From NCBI GenBank assembly GCA_020050965.1, contig JAGVJV010000173.1, forward strand, positions 1-5,065: a stretch of DNA of 5,065 nt, in the 5' to 3' direction. A program made the translations under genes and the position numbers. Positions within the stretch are counted from its first letter, which is position 1. Each line of letters begins with the position of its first letter. Of the stretch, positions 3,937 through 5,065 are shown piece after piece. The notes under the pieces were generated by a model. It was not told where the DNA came from. It searched no databases and saw only the letters and a program-made list of their open reading frames with translations. Origin of the DNA: Parachlamydiales bacterium. GTDB taxonomy: Bacteria > Chlamydiota > Chlamydiia > Chlamydiales > Rhabdochlamydiaceae.

Positions 3937-4899
3937 CTTGAAGAATTCTTTGAAGTGCTTGTCGCTCGATGCGATCTCTTGTTCGAGGAGGATTCCTGAG
4001 CGTTGTTTCAGGATATCGGAGAGTTTTTGCGCCTCGTCTTCGCGGTCGAGCAGGCGGCAGAACTCAGCGCTGATGGCCAGGAGTTCTTGAAAATCTTGTT
4101 CGGTCTCAATGAGGCTGCGGGCTTGGCTGATCACTTTGAGGAAGTTAGTCATCTCTCCTTGGGTGACCAGGTAGCGGGCGATCTCGAGGAGCAGCTCAAA
4201 ATCGGGCTCGTGCTTTTGATCTTCAAGAATGCGTGCGAGCATGATTTCACCCTCATCAGGATCGGCGGCGGCAAGTAGGCGGAATTCGAGAAATTCAAAC
4301 CAGCGTTTGTCGGTGATATAGGGAGCGAAGCCATCGATCAGCTCGGAGGCATAAAGCGCATTGTTATGATCGATCTGATCAGAGGCGTAGTCGTAGATAA
4401 AGCTCTGCAGGTCGTGGGCGCAGTAGAGAGAGATTTCTTGAAATAGGCCCTGTGGATCTTCGCCTTTATCGGTGTGCTCATCCAGGATCCGCTCAAGTTC
4501 GGTGATGGCGTTGTTGAGCTCTTCTTCATTGTCGAGCTGGTCTTGATCATAAAGGCTGATCAGATGATCCAGCTGATCACAGAAGATGGAAAGCGATTCC
4601 TTTTCAGGGACGAGGCGTCGCCAGAGCTCGAAGACAAGCAGATAGACCTCGTCAAAGCGGTCTAGCTCCTCTTCGATAAAAAGGGCGTCGGTTAACTCTT
4701 CGGGGGAATCGCTCGCCTCGGCATAGTTTTTAAAGCGCTCCTCATCTAGGGGAATCCCGAGAGCCTTTAAACGCTTAAAGATTTCTTTGGTCGCAAGGCT
4801 GCGGTAGTCTTCGACTTGCCAGGGCTCGACCTCAAAGGAAGGATCCTCCTGCCAATTCATCAAAATAAGATTGTAAAGAGCGCGTCCTCTTGTTTCCAT
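3904..4899 (-). CDS. Acidic, all-helical conserved-type protein of unknown function
   Basis: The 331-residue frame reads leftwards and has the G+C content of its neighbours (52% in one counted block), so it is very likely a real gene. I do not recognise a characterised family. It starts METRGRALYNLILMNWQEDP. It is strongly acidic and Leu-rich, with long predicted helices and no membrane segment, signal peptide or catalytic motif. The central part is dominated by Asp/Glu (for example the D-Q-D-Q-L-D-N-E-E-E-L stretch near residue 118). The helix-pair spacing in the C-terminal half (ARILEDQKHEPDFELLLEIARYL and onward) suggests an alpha-solenoid or TPR-like scaffold; this is inference. It is divergent from the pseudopilin-like gene across 57 bp. 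A second Met at residue 14 is an alternative start, but neither has a good ribosome binding site. It may be a lineage-specific chlamydial protein. Confidence 0.85.
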   Translation of the reverse strand: METRGRALYNLILMNWQEDPSFEVEPWQVEDYRSLATKEIFKRLKALGIPLDEERFKNYAEASDSPEELTDALFIEEELDRFDEVYLLVFELWRRLVPEKESLSIFCDQLDHLISLYDQDQLDNEEELNNAITELERILDEHTDKGEDPQGLFQEISLYCAHDLQSFIYDYASDQIDHNNALYASELIDGFAPYITDKRWFEFLEFRLLAAADPDEGEIMLARILEDQKHEPDFELLLEIARYLVTQGEMTNFLKVISQARSLIETEQDFQELLAISAEFCRLLDREDEAQKLSDILKQRSGILLEQEIASSDKHFKEFFKLFEDLDRSEA

Positions 4900-4903
4900 A
4901 CTT

Positions 4904-4933
4904 TTTAACTAAATTAAATTAGCATTTTATGAT
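4904..4933 (+). promoter_or_regulatory. Candidate promoter for the pseudopilin-like gene
   Basis: TATGAT (4928-4933) is a 5 of 6 match to the -10 consensus, followed by AC. TTAACT at 4905-4910 gives a 4 of 6 -35 box with 17-bp spacing. Transcription would begin near 4940, about 17 bases before ATG 4957. No ribosome binding site is evident in that short leader. Confidence 0.4.
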
Positions 4934-4946
4934 ACACTTTTTTCAA
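4916..4946 (-). promoter_or_regulatory. Candidate promoter for the leftward acidic-protein gene
   Basis: On the minus strand TTGAAA (4941-4946) and TAATTT (4916-4921) are 19 bp apart, and TGC directly before the -10 makes it an extended type. It overlaps the rightward promoter candidate, so the two divergent genes would compete for polymerase. The spacing is longer than ideal. Confidence 0.3.
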
Positions 4947-4956
4947 AAATACGTCA

Positions 4957-5065
4957 ATGAAAGCATACAATTTTGTCCTTCTCGAGATTTTGATCGCTTT
5001 CGCCCTCGTTAGCACGGCGATCTTCCCGTTCATGCATTATCCCTATGAGCATATGCGGAAAGAGA
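4957..5065 (+). CDS. Pseudopilin-like protein, 5' part only
   Basis: Thirty-six codons are visible before the window ends: a short MKAYN leader, then FVLLEILIAFALVSTAIF, a hydrophobic N-terminal helix with Glu at position +5 from the Phe. This is the type III prepilin signature of type IV pilins and type II secretion pseudopilins, which are cut by prepilin peptidase and assembled in the inner membrane. The residue before the cleavage point is Asn5 instead of the usual Gly. Minor pseudopilins (GspH/I/J-like) often start this way, and chlamydiae carry a type II secretion cluster with several small pilin-like genes; which component this is cannot be told from the fragment. A good -10 box (4928-4933) lies upstream. 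The start has no clear Shine-Dalgarno sequence but puts the signature at the expected place. Confidence 0.7.
   Translation, partial: MKAYNFVLLEILIAFALVSTAIFPFMHYPYEHMRKE

Overview
The window looks like a piece of a chlamydial chromosome, most likely an environmental (Parachlamydia/Waddlia/Simkania-type) member of the Chlamydiota. This rests on three things: a GlgC whose whole layout and C-terminus (ending PDNFIL) resemble chlamydial GlgC as I remember it; a pseudopilin-like gene beginning FVLLEILIAF at the right edge; and weak or absent Shine-Dalgarno sequences at several starts. No 16S or other marker is present, so this is a moderate-confidence inference.

Left part (1-1836, roughly 50-58% G+C where I counted): the 3' part of a family 2 (rhamnosyltransferase-like) glycosyltransferase, then after 27 bp glgC (ADP-glucose pyrophosphorylase), the entry step of glycogen synthesis. 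The short gap suggests co-transcription. Middle part (1837-3178, about 30-35% G+C in counted blocks): a 557-bp gene-free stretch followed by a two-gene toxin-antitoxin module. A DUF4258 (RelE-like fold) toxin comes first and overlaps by 4 bp an antitoxin with an MqsA/YgiT-like C-terminal helix-turn-helix. Right part (3178-5065, G+C-rich again): a metallophosphoesterase whose ATG overlaps the antitoxin stop (TAATG), a convergent gene for an acidic helical protein of unknown function whose 3' end overlaps the phosphoesterase by 33 bp, and, divergent from it, the first 36 codons of a pseudopilin-like protein.

The unusual region is the A+T-rich block between glgC and the phosphoesterase. It holds a 30-bp degraded second copy of the glgC 3' end, a perfect 17-bp palindrome with a degenerate second copy 51 bp on, three tandem 13-bp repeats starting CCTATCA, and at least eight CCTAT/ATAGG motifs. 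Among these is AACCT-N6-AGGTT just upstream of the toxin, which resembles the known MqsA operator AACCT-N3-AGGTT. The simplest reading is a horizontally acquired, self-regulated toxin-antitoxin operon inserted between housekeeping genes. It carries a dense operator array, has left a scar of the glgC 3' end, and may have placed the phosphoesterase under its own promoter.
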